From the NCBI RefSeq assembly GCF_038051945.1, contig NZ_CP150302.1:6944001-7008000 (forward strand): 64,000 nucleotides of DNA, read 5' to 3'. Below, one piece after another: positions 24,449 through 31,782 of this stretch. This DNA comes from Paenibacillus sp. FSL H3-0469. Lineage in GTDB: Bacteria; Bacillota; Bacilli; Paenibacillales; Paenibacillaceae. The notes beneath the pieces were generated by a model, which ran no database searches, was not told where the DNA came from, and worked only from the letters and a program-made list of their open reading frames with translations. Within the stretch, counting starts at the first letter, position 1; each line of letters starts with the position of its first letter. Both the position numbers and the translations under genes were made by a program.

Positions 24449-24646
24449 ATGAAGATGAGCATCGGCCAAACTATAGAGATAATATATATGGACAAAGCGG
24501 GCAAAATCAGTCAGCGAAAGATTGAAGTAAATGGCATTCGTGACGGCCGCATCCGGGCCACGTGTCTGACCACCGGTGCGCCGCGCGTATTCCTGACAGC
24601 CAGCATCTTATCATCGAAGCCCGTAAGAGAGCTGCGCCATGCTTGA
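24449..24646 (+). CDS. Short WYL-like domain protein
   Basis: A 65-residue protein; GGAGGA precedes ATG 24449. The pattern IEIIYMDKAGKISQRKIEV...I...RIRATC....APRVFLTASI matches the core of a WYL domain (strand with I-Y, R at the strand end, C, R-x-F), a nucleic-acid or ligand-sensing module usually fused to a DNA-binding domain. Here it stands alone and overlaps the HTH gene downstream by 8 bases, as if a two-domain regulator were split in two genes. Role unknown. Confidence 0.5.
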   Translation: MKMSIGQTIEIIYMDKAGKISQRKIEVNGIRDGRIRATCLTTGAPRVFLTASILSSKPVRELRHA

Positions 24647-24938
24647 CGACACCCCGCGCAAGCTGCTGCGGATTATCGTCCAGTTTAAATACCATTTTAA
24701 GCGAATGCCCTCGATCCAGGAGCTGGGGCGGTTAAGCGGGCGGCGGCCAGCGGAGATCATCAAGGGTTTTAAAGTGCTGGCAGCGGAGCATTATATAGAG
24801 TGGGAGGCGGGCAAGCCCATCCAGACAGCCGTGATCTTGGAGGAGTGGGAACGTCACGCATCATATGATGCAACGCCGCAGGGAGGCGTGCAGACGGCGC
24901 AGCGCGGCGGTAATGCTGATTACTGGCTGTACCATTAA
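24639..24938 (+). CDS. Small helix-turn-helix protein
   Basis: A 99-residue protein that overlaps the WYL-like gene by 8 bases. The N-terminal 60 residues look like a winged HTH (LLRIIVQFKYHFKRMPSIQELGRLSG then AEIIKGFKVLAAEHYIEW), similar to the first helices of LexA-type domains. The C-terminal tail is Gln/Gly-rich and unstructured. With the WYL-like protein it may form a regulator. Three-gene sets of this kind, ending in a YolD-like gene, are common in Paenibacillus as far as I recall. Confidence 0.55.
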   Translation: MLDDTPRKLLRIIVQFKYHFKRMPSIQELGRLSGRRPAEIIKGFKVLAAEHYIEWEAGKPIQTAVILEEWERHASYDATPQGGVQTAQRGGNADYWLYH

Positions 24939-24949
24939 GGGGATGCATT

Positions 24950-25347
24950 ATGAGTAAGCTAGACGGCAATTAGCGGTGGAAGACCAAGATGCTCATTACA
25001 GAGCATGTTCAGGAGTATGAACAGAAGCAGGGTGAAGAGGTGCGAAAAAGGATTGCGGTCGAGGAACGTCCGGCAGCATTCTCCAGCGGGCCTCCATAAT
25101 TGCCGGCTAGGCGATTCAGCAGCGCATTATGGATGATACCCACCGGCTGCAGAAGGAACTGAAGCAGCGCAATATCCGGGTGCTGCCTGATGAGCAGGAG
25201 GAGCTTCTGGTGTTACAAAATCTTTTACCGAGGCTACAGGAACGCTTTGGTCTGACCCGGGATGTTATGCGTATCAAGATTAGTCTGCGGTTGACCAAAT
25301 ACACGGTCGAACTAGCCGGTGTATTAAAGGATAATCTAAAGAAATGA
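24950..25347 (+). pseudogene. Broken YolD-like gene
   Basis: Begins ATGAGTAAGCTAGACGGCAAT, then TAG at codon 8, after which the same frame continues as RWKTKMLITEHVQEYEQKQ, typical of YolD-like N-termini. A second stop follows near 25098. A frame change then leads into the C-terminal part (KELKQRNIRVLPDEQEELL, ERFGLTRDVMRIKISLRLTKY), also YolD-like. About 70 central residues are missing. It is therefore a decayed gene, third in the WYL/HTH set, and ends just before a terminator. Confidence 0.65.
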
Positions 25348-25361
25348 ACGACATAACAAAA

Positions 25362-25388
25362 CCCCGGAGAGTCCCCGGGGCTTTTTTT
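25362..25388 (+). terminator. Rho-independent terminator
   Basis: CCCCGG / CCGGGG stem followed by TTTTTTT. It overlaps the stop codon of the - strand gene downstream. Confidence 0.8.
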
Positions 25389-26082
25389 ATTTTATTGTAA
25401 CAAATTTATCAACGAATTTTTGTCTGTTCTCTTTGTTGAAGTGGGGATCACTTATCTTCTCACGCCATATTTCATTTGAAGTAAGAGTACTGAAGTCTAC
25501 GTTATAAAAGCTTTCTACGGCTCCCTTAGTCAAATCCACAGAGTACGTTTTCCCATCATAGGGTATGGTCATATTAATCGTTTCTGTTCCTGGGAATTGC
25601 TTAAATAGTCGGCTCGTTTCTTGCATAAGTAGCTTATTGATCTGATCTCCAGTAGCGAAATAATCTACATAATCCTCATTTTTAATACCAGAATTCGGGT
25701 TGGCATCTTTGTATTCTTTGAAATTTTTGAAGAAAATCACGCTTATACTATCCGTACCAACTTTGACCTCTTTGATAAAGGTTTTTCCTGTAAGGTTCGC
25801 TATGTATGCCAGCACCTCATCCTTTGACAAAGGCACTTTATCAGCGGCTATTGCTTGAGTAGGTGCTGTGGTTGGTTGGAGAGTGGGTTTAATCGATGGT
25901 GCTTCAGTAGGAATAGTAGTTGGTTCTGGCGTGGCCTCGACTACAGCGGGCTGAGCCTCTTCGGTAGCTAATGGATCTGCCTGATCTGTAGGATCATCAT
26001 TTTCAGTTGTCAGTCCTATGATACCACCAACGACAATAACAATTACCCAAAATACCCACTGCTTATAGAATGGTTTCTTCAT
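25387..26082 (-). CDS. Membrane-anchored exported protein, unknown
   Basis: A 231-residue protein with a basic N-terminus and one membrane helix (WVFWVIVIVVGGIIGL, about 9-24) that probably acts as a signal anchor. A Pro/Thr/Glu-rich linker (about 35-75) leads to an extracellular domain of about 150 residues (LSKDEVLAYIANLTGK at its start, later MTIPYDGKTYSVDL). The domain is not recognised. The gene lies 81 bases downstream of the thermonuclease gene on the same strand and may be co-transcribed with it. The linker style matches other exported proteins in this region. Confidence 0.55.
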   Translation of the reverse strand: MKKPFYKQWVFWVIVIVVGGIIGLTTENDDPTDQADPLATEEAQPAVVEATPEPTTIPTEAPSIKPTLQPTTAPTQAIAADKVPLSKDEVLAYIANLTGKTFIKEVKVGTDSISVIFFKNFKEYKDANPNSGIKNEDYVDYFATGDQINKLLMQETSRLFKQFPGTETINMTIPYDGKTYSVDLTKGAVESFYNVDFSTLTSNEIWREKISDPHFNKENRQKFVDKFVTIK

Positions 26083-26163
26083 GGTGTTCCCCCTAAATGA
26101 TATTTTACAAAATAGTTATTCTTTTTCATAGCTAAAACCTAGATAATCTTCTGGGGCTAACAT

Positions 26164-27306
26164 TTATTCGCAGGCTATTCCGTCACCATCTCGATCAAGT
26201 TTTCTAGAGTATCCAGGTTCTCCAGCATAAATCGGTGCAGCACCGGCTGCTCTCACGGCAGAACAGTTCTTATAGTAAACATCTTGAACTGGTTCCGGGG
26301 TTGCTTTTGGTTTCGGTTTTTTAGTAGGTGTAGGTTTTTGGGTTTTGGCTGGAACAGGTTTTTTAGTGGCGGTAGGCTTCGGTGTAGCTGTGGGTTTAGG
26401 TGATGGTTTAACTATTGCAGTTGGCTGGGCAGTAGCCTTAGCTACAACAGCATCATCAAAACCCTTGTCAGTAGCATAATCTTCAATACTCCAAATTCCC
26501 AGTTTTGCAGCTTGGGCTTTCTTCTGGATCACCCGGAATTGTTCTACATATTTAACGTCCGGTTGATAAACAGCGACCCGTGCAAGACCTTTCTCAAGTA
26601 ACATTTCATTGACCATCTTATTATCAAGATAGGCATAGGCCAGGATACGACCGTACTGGTCACGTTCGGATACATCCATTTCAAGCTTTACTGTTTTTCC
26701 GGTAAGCAACTTGGTTGTAAACTCACTTGCCTCTAATCCAAAAGGTTGTACAGGTTTACTCGGATGTTTTGTCTCGGGAGTATCAATGAGAATAAGACGG
26801 ACCTTTTCAGACTTTCCGTCTAATCTGACTGTGAAAGTATCACCATCAGTAACTGCGGTGACCTTTGCTTCTTCTATATATTTTGTTCCTGTTGACATGC
26901 TGGCGAGTTCAGAGTTTTTTTGAGTTGTTTCTGCCACGGGCTCTATATTTGGTTCGGATTTAAGTACGAAAGTGTCCAGGACTTCAGTGTTACTTGAACT
27001 ATGTTTACTGATTTTTTGTTCAAAAGGAGAATCTTTAGGGATTACCAGAACAAACAAAGTTATGAATAAGAAAAAAAGGATTGAAGAATATTTAGTGATT
27101 GTTTTCCGGTTTCTATTCGCTAAGTTTCCCCAGCGAATTATAATTGTTGGTTTGAGCATGCCAATACACCAACAAATAAATACAGTAAGTGCTAGAAGAA
27201 AAAAGTTCATTCCTACGGCATCTCGTAAAGACATGCCTGTAAAAATAGTGATTTCTAATAAAGCCATGATGCCGATAATAATCAAAGTCTTTTTTGATTT
27301 AAACAC
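26164..27306 (-). CDS. Membrane-anchored thermonuclease with Excalibur domain
   Basis: A 380-residue protein. Three hydrophobic segments lie in the first 100 residues, then an SNase domain (about 145-265) with the catalytic pattern DGDTF, VRLILIDTPE (Arg, Asp, Thr, Glu) and RDQYGRILAY (second Arg), a Lys/Pro/Thr linker (about 285-335) and a C-terminal Excalibur domain with the calcium-loop-like LDRDGDGIACE. SNase plus Excalibur proteins are secreted or surface nucleases that degrade DNA/RNA outside the cell. All key residues are present. The multi-helix membrane anchor is unusual compared with soluble YncB-type enzymes. Confidence 0.85.
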   Translation of the reverse strand: MFKSKKTLIIIGIMALLEITIFTGMSLRDAVGMNFFLLALTVFICWCIGMLKPTIIIRWGNLANRNRKTITKYSSILFFLFITLFVLVIPKDSPFEQKISKHSSSNTEVLDTFVLKSEPNIEPVAETTQKNSELASMSTGTKYIEEAKVTAVTDGDTFTVRLDGKSEKVRLILIDTPETKHPSKPVQPFGLEASEFTTKLLTGKTVKLEMDVSERDQYGRILAYAYLDNKMVNEMLLEKGLARVAVYQPDVKYVEQFRVIQKKAQAAKLGIWSIEDYATDKGFDDAVVAKATAQPTAIVKPSPKPTATPKPTATKKPVPAKTQKPTPTKKPKPKATPEPVQDVYYKNCSAVRAAGAAPIYAGEPGYSRKLDRDGDGIACE

Positions 27307-27447
27307 AAGTGTTCCCCCTTAGTATTCCTACTTAGGAACTATCGGTAATATACAATGATATGTAAATACTGTAATAGAGGAATTTTTCATTGGGCAACAG
27401 AATCCCATCAGTGATTAACCAAGGCAATTATCTTCAAACGTCTATGA

Positions 27448-27582
27448 TCAACGTGTGAACACAAAGACATCCAGCCCGATTCGGCTGCCTTCGATAATCA
27501 TCCTCCGGTATACACTCTTCTCTTCGAGCTGCTTGGCGTCGTTCAGATACAGAGTGAGGATGCCTAGGACGGGCTCTGGCAC
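27448..27582 (-). pseudogene. Truncated fifth YheC/YheD gene (N-terminal remnant)
   Basis: On the - strand a strong AAGGAGG precedes GTG 27582, and 44 codons run to TGA. The product (PEPVLGILTLYLND, then YRRMIIEGSRIGLDVFVFT) is the typical N-terminus of YheC/YheD spore-coat ATP-grasp proteins, which are normally over 350 residues. Everything after VFT is missing. It follows the GNAT gene and the four complete paralogues and overlaps the GNAT stop by 19 bases. It marks where accessory DNA meets the core chromosome. Confidence 0.7.
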
Positions 27583-28082
27583 AGGAGTTCACCTCCTTGC
27601 GGGAGAATGGCGGGATCAACTGCGCTCCCTGGGGAACGCAAGAGCAGAGTGGACTTGCCTGTAGGGCCGGTAACCAGGTCAACAGCTGCAAGGCCGATGT
27701 TGAAGCACATCTTGAGGCTGGCTGCATTGTCGCAGGCGACATGGCATTCCAGCTGACCAAGGCGCTCCAGCTGTGCAGCAAGCAGGGCTGTGCCCGTATG
27801 TCTATTCCGGTACAGGGGATGGACGGCGACTACACAGGCCTCCTTGCCGAAGCCGGACACGAAGCTGACGCCTGCGAGCTGGCGGCCGTTCTGACCCCGC
27901 ACCGTGGCAACGAGCAGGGAGACCCCCGGCAGGGCGAGCTGATCCGGTGTCAGCCGGGCCAGCCTCCTGCACCCGCGAAGGGTAATCCGCTGCTCCCCAT
28001 ACTCCCTCAGGAACTCAAGCAATCCGGTTCGCCTGGATTCCCACTGTACGGGATTGCTATCGTAGAGTGAGGATATCTGCAT
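27564..28082 (-). CDS. GNAT-family N-acetyltransferase
   Basis: The start ATG at 28082 is chosen for AAGGAAG upstream; earlier in-frame starts lie inside the coat gene region. A 172-residue protein with the GNAT core: GVSFVSGF strand, then CVVAVHPLYRNRHTGTALLAAQL (the V-x-P-x-x-R-x-x-x-x-G acetyl-CoA loop with T in place of the second G), and CNIGLAA near the end. It uses acetyl-CoA to modify an unknown amine. Placed last in the spore-coat ATP-grasp gene run, it may act with them. Confidence 0.7.
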   Translation of the reverse strand: MQISSLYDSNPVQWESRRTGLLEFLREYGEQRITLRGCRRLARLTPDQLALPGVSLLVATVRGQNGRQLAGVSFVSGFGKEACVVAVHPLYRNRHTGTALLAAQLERLGQLECHVACDNAASLKMCFNIGLAAVDLVTGPTGKSTLLLRSPGSAVDPAILPQGGELLCQSPS

Positions 28083-28110
28083 GGTGTCACTTCCTTTGAC
28101 GGATAATGGA

Positions 28111-29223
28111 TTATTTGGATTGGCGGGACAGATGATTGCCGTATTGGAAAATGCGTTCGAGCGACAGCTTGCGGATTGCCGGCTCATCGAATTTCATCGG
28201 GCGGGAATTGGCTTCAAAGAACCAGACTCCGCCTTCTTCATCGACCCCGAGGTCCATCGACATCTCGCCCAGCATGCTGGAGGAAGCCCGCTCAATCTGC
28301 CGGGCAACCAGCAGCGCCGTCGTAGAGACATTCTTCAGGATAACCTCTGCCTGCTCGGGCCCGAAGGTTCCCTCCAGCATGCTGGAGGGGTCTTCGATGC
28401 TGCCGCCGCGCGGCACATGGGTGGTGATGCTGCGGGCTCCGGCCAGCCGGGCGCCGATGCCGGTTACCGCCCAGGCGCCCCGGCCGTTCTTCTGCAACAG
28501 CACCCGCAGATCGAAGGGACGGCCGCGGTGTCCGGCAAGCACGATCGCTTGCTGGACAATATAGCGGGAAGACCCTTTTTCCCGGCCGATCCGGGCCCAC
28601 AGCCGTTCGACAGACGCGGCTTTGTAGGTTGTGTTTTTTTTGCCGCTCTGAATCTGCAGCCGGTAGGGAAGGAGAGTGTCCGGCCGGTATCCCAGCCGCA
28701 TGATGCCTTTGCCCGCCTTGCCCTTCTCCGGCTTGAGATAGAGGCTCTCGTGATTCTTCAGCATCGCGGTAAGGGTCGCTGCGCTGCGCAGGCGGCGGGT
28801 CTTAGGCACATGCCTTGAGGTGGCCTTGGATTCCTTGAGCCACTCGAAGAGATTCCACTTATTGAAGAAGCTCGGATTGTACAGCGAGATTTCGGGATGC
28901 TCCAGGCACTCGGCGATTTTGCGCGCTACCGGTGCTTTCTCCTCCTCCTCGCGGTTGGGAATCCGGTTATAGATGACCTGCGGCAGAGGAACAGGAATGG
29001 CGTACCAGATCTTCCCGCTGGCGGAAGGAATGTAGCCGGTCACGGTCGGTTCATTCAGCTTCAGGTCACGGACTGTGACGACATAGACCATATAGCCCAT
29101 TTCTCTGCCGGTACGGATAATGTCGCGAAAGTTATTGCGGTTGCCGCGGAACTGCTTAAGCCGGTCACTGGTGGTCAGAATGGCGATTACGGGCTTGCTG
29201 GGATCGGGTATCCGGCTGTTCAC
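28111..29223 (-). CDS. YheC/YheD family ATP-grasp protein (spore coat-associated), copy 1
   Basis: A 370-residue protein. It lacks the N-terminal small domain of the larger copies and starts at the AILTTSDRL segment. The ATP-grasp core shows YLKPEKGKAGKGIMRL (Lys and Gly-rich loop), RPFDLRVLLQKNGRGAWAVTGIGARL, then LDLGVDEEGGVWFFEANSRP (metal-binding Asp/Glu/Asn). Bacillus YheC/YheD are spore-coat-associated; the substrate is unknown. The stop of the upstream copy overlaps its ATG by 4 bases. Confidence 0.8.
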   Translation of the reverse strand: MNSRIPDPSKPVIAILTTSDRLKQFRGNRNNFRDIIRTGREMGYMVYVVTVRDLKLNEPTVTGYIPSASGKIWYAIPVPLPQVIYNRIPNREEEEKAPVARKIAECLEHPEISLYNPSFFNKWNLFEWLKESKATSRHVPKTRRLRSAATLTAMLKNHESLYLKPEKGKAGKGIMRLGYRPDTLLPYRLQIQSGKKNTTYKAASVERLWARIGREKGSSRYIVQQAIVLAGHRGRPFDLRVLLQKNGRGAWAVTGIGARLAGARSITTHVPRGGSIEDPSSMLEGTFGPEQAEVILKNVSTTALLVARQIERASSSMLGEMSMDLGVDEEGGVWFFEANSRPMKFDEPAIRKLSLERIFQYGNHLSRQSK

Positions 29224-30593
29224 AAGTCATCCCTCCTGCGGAATTTGCTGAGATACAGACAATGCTCCAGGATGTGCTCAATGGAAGCTTTGCCCTCAGC
29301 GCGCAGGGAGGGGTGGCGGAAGATAGAGCGTCCCGGTTTGGCATTGGCCTCGAACATCCAGATATCCTCATCCTGGTCAATGCCGAGATCGAACCCGATC
29401 TCGCCGAGCAGATGGCGGTGCTGGATCTCGAGGGATTCTGCGAGCTTGACGGCAGTGGTCTTGGCGCGCTGGAGCACTTCATCTGATCTGGCCCCGAACA
29501 CCCGGCCGAGGGCCTGCTGCGGGGTCAGTAGCGCTCCGCCGTTCTTCAGATGGGTGGTGACACTGCCCCGTCCGGCTTTTTTGGCACCGATCCCGACCAC
29601 GACCCATTGATTGCTGCCGTTCTTGTGCATGTGGAAGCGGAAATCTATCGGGCAGTTGTCAATCTCAATAAGGCGGATGCCCTGCTGGACCACATAGTTC
29701 TGCATGCTCTGCCCGTGGCGTCCCCGCAGCATACGCATCAGGCTGTCGAAGCTGGTGAAGCGCAGCAGCACGTTCTTGCCACTCCTGCGGTACCGGGCGA
29801 AATACCCTTTCTTCGGCAGATAGGTCAGGCGGTAGATGCCGTGTCCCAGGCTGCCGGCGGAAGGTTTGTAATAGACGAAGTGGTGACGGTCCAGCATATC
29901 CCGCATTTGTTCGGAGCTGGGGTTACTGTGCGTTTCAGGCACGAAGCGGTTCGCTGCCCCGTCATTCTCCAGCAGCCGGTAGACATCCGATTTGTTAAAG
30001 AAGCTCCAGTTGAAGTACGGAATCTTCTTACGTCCGAAGCGCTCGCGCAACTGGTTAATGTAAGGTGAGGTCTCGGCTCTGCGGCTGGGCAAGCGGTTAT
30101 AGACGACATCCGGCAGGGGCACCAGCTTGCGCTCGAAGCGGCCGCTTGCCGTCAGGAAATATCCGTTGACCTGCTCCTGCTGCCAGTCGATATCCCGCGG
30201 CATGAAGGCGAAGATGTAGCATTTATTGCTCCCTTCGCGCAGCAGCTGCTTGATGAAGCCGGTGCGGGAGCCGAAGGGCTGCGCAGCGGAGGCGGGTCCG
30301 TCTGAGAGCACACCGACCAGCGGTCCGATCTGCACCTCGTCATTCTGCAGATTGCGCAGGTAGACCCCGCCTGACTTCGGGACCTTGATGGCGCTTTTGA
30401 CCCCGGAGGCCAGGAAGAGATGCTTGCCGGCACGCTTGATCGGCTTGATCGTGGCCGGGATGGCATCTTTTCCGAGGCGCAGGCGGATATTTTTCTTGCC
30501 GGATAATTTCAGGCTTCTCATCAGTTCACCCGAGACATATACTACTCGATCAGGCTGCTTGGTGAAATGTACATTGCAAAAAGTGAGACCCAT
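29220..30593 (-). CDS. YheC/YheD family ATP-grasp protein, copy 2
   Basis: A 457-residue protein with an N-terminal beta domain (about 1-90, YVSGELMRSLKLSGKKNIRLRLG), then the YheC/D domain with GPLVGVLSDG, VVYNRLPSR, YYKPSAGSLGHGIYRL, CPIDFRFHMHKNGSNQW and IGFDLGIDQDEDIWMFEANAKP. All ATP-grasp metal ligands are present. The coding end overlaps copy 1 by 4 bases and the next copy ends directly before it, so the four are one transcription unit. N-terminal domain and length agree with full-size YheD. Confidence 0.85.
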   Translation of the reverse strand: MGLTFCNVHFTKQPDRVVYVSGELMRSLKLSGKKNIRLRLGKDAIPATIKPIKRAGKHLFLASGVKSAIKVPKSGGVYLRNLQNDEVQIGPLVGVLSDGPASAAQPFGSRTGFIKQLLREGSNKCYIFAFMPRDIDWQQEQVNGYFLTASGRFERKLVPLPDVVYNRLPSRRAETSPYINQLRERFGRKKIPYFNWSFFNKSDVYRLLENDGAANRFVPETHSNPSSEQMRDMLDRHHFVYYKPSAGSLGHGIYRLTYLPKKGYFARYRRSGKNVLLRFTSFDSLMRMLRGRHGQSMQNYVVQQGIRLIEIDNCPIDFRFHMHKNGSNQWVVVGIGAKKAGRGSVTTHLKNGGALLTPQQALGRVFGARSDEVLQRAKTTAVKLAESLEIQHRHLLGEIGFDLGIDQDEDIWMFEANAKPGRSIFRHPSLRAEGKASIEHILEHCLYLSKFRRRDDL

Positions 30594-31772
30594 TTATGAA
30601 TCCTCCTTTGGAACCATAGATATCATTCTCCCGTGTGAACGGAGCTGCCCGGGAGGCAGCTTGTAATGGCTGCTTGCGGTAAGCAGCAGATGGCGCGCAT
30701 AGCGCAGCGGGTTCTCGGCGGCGAGTCTAGCAGCCCGGCGGTCGCCCGTCAGCCGGAACACCGTGCGCCCTGGCTTGGAATTGGCTTCCAGCAGATAGAT
30801 TCTCCCTCCGGCATCGATGCCAAAATCCAGGCCCAGCTCTCCGAGTCTGCCGCAGGATTCTTCCAGCAGCGGAGGCAGGAGCGCAGACGCCATGGTCAGC
30901 TCCTCCAGCAGGTCTCTTCCTCCCGCGCCGTATTCGTCCAGCAGGAAGGGGAGGGCGGGAACGGCTGTGCCTCCGCCGTGCAGATTGGAGGTCAGTGATC
31001 CCCGGGTGCCGAGCCGGACGGCCATGCCGGTCAGGGTCCAGGCACCGGTGCCGTTCTTCTGCATCAGCACACGTACATCGAACGGCTGTCCTCCGCTGCC
31101 GGTGAGATGCAGGTATGGCTGTATGATATAGCGGTGCTGGCCGATGAAGCGGCCGATCCAGTCCAGACCTTCGTCCAGCGTACCGAAAACATATTGAAAA
31201 GGTTTGTTATCCCGGTCTCTGCCCCGTACCTTCACTCCGCCGCCTTCGCGTCTGCCGAGCAGAACAGCGTGCAGGGTGCGCTTGCCGTGGGAGCCGGTCC
31301 GGGGCTTCAAGAAAACGCCGTATTCCCTTTCAGCTAACATATTGCCAAGCGCTTCGCGGCTGCTGTATAGCTCAGTCTCCGGCAGCAGGGCGGCGGCAGC
31401 GGAGCTGCGCCGCAGAATCTCGTAGACTCCCCATTTATCAGGAAGCCCGCGGGACCAGGGCAGACAGCGGGTCAATACAGACAGGGCAGCGGCGGCTGCC
31501 CGTTTCTCCTCCGGTGTCCGGTAGAAGCAGCGGTTATAGAGAATGTCGGGCGGAGGAGCCTGCACAGGCTCCCATTGTCCGTTCTGCCACTCATATCCGC
31601 GGATAGAGGAGCCGTCTGCAGCTACACTCTCCGGATGAAAAACAAGGACCTTCAGCCCATACAGCGGGGCCGCACGGCAGAGATGACTGCAGAACTCCGG
31701 CTCTGCGATGGGAGGAATCCCGTGGCGGCGGCCTGTCATAATGCCAAGGAACCCCATTGCTGTTGTGGTCAT
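30594..31772 (-). CDS. YheC/YheD family ATP-grasp protein, copy 3
   Basis: A 392-residue protein that starts directly with the GIMTGRR segment, lacking the N-terminal beta domain. Key segments: DILYNRCFYR, FLKPRTGSHGKRTLHAV, QPFDVRVLMQKNGTGAWTLTGMAVRL, LDFGIDAGGRIYLLEANSKPGRTVF. The gene abuts copy 2 with no gap. A high GC content matches its neighbours, so it is long resident. Confidence 0.85.
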   Translation of the reverse strand: MTTTAMGFLGIMTGRRHGIPPIAEPEFCSHLCRAAPLYGLKVLVFHPESVAADGSSIRGYEWQNGQWEPVQAPPPDILYNRCFYRTPEEKRAAAAALSVLTRCLPWSRGLPDKWGVYEILRRSSAAAALLPETELYSSREALGNMLAEREYGVFLKPRTGSHGKRTLHAVLLGRREGGGVKVRGRDRDNKPFQYVFGTLDEGLDWIGRFIGQHRYIIQPYLHLTGSGGQPFDVRVLMQKNGTGAWTLTGMAVRLGTRGSLTSNLHGGGTAVPALPFLLDEYGAGGRDLLEELTMASALLPPLLEESCGRLGELGLDFGIDAGGRIYLLEANSKPGRTVFRLTGDRRAARLAAENPLRYARHLLLTASSHYKLPPGQLRSHGRMISMVPKEDS

Positions 31773-31782
31773 GATGTCCTCC

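Noticed and set aside
1..27447. Prophage or integrative element
   Set aside because: No integrase, phage structural, conjugation or tRNA attachment site was found; accessory content alone does not prove an element.
28081..28818. Long + strand frames opposite the YheC/YheD genes
   Set aside because: They are antisense shadows in GC-rich DNA; the - strand frames carry clear ATP-grasp motifs.
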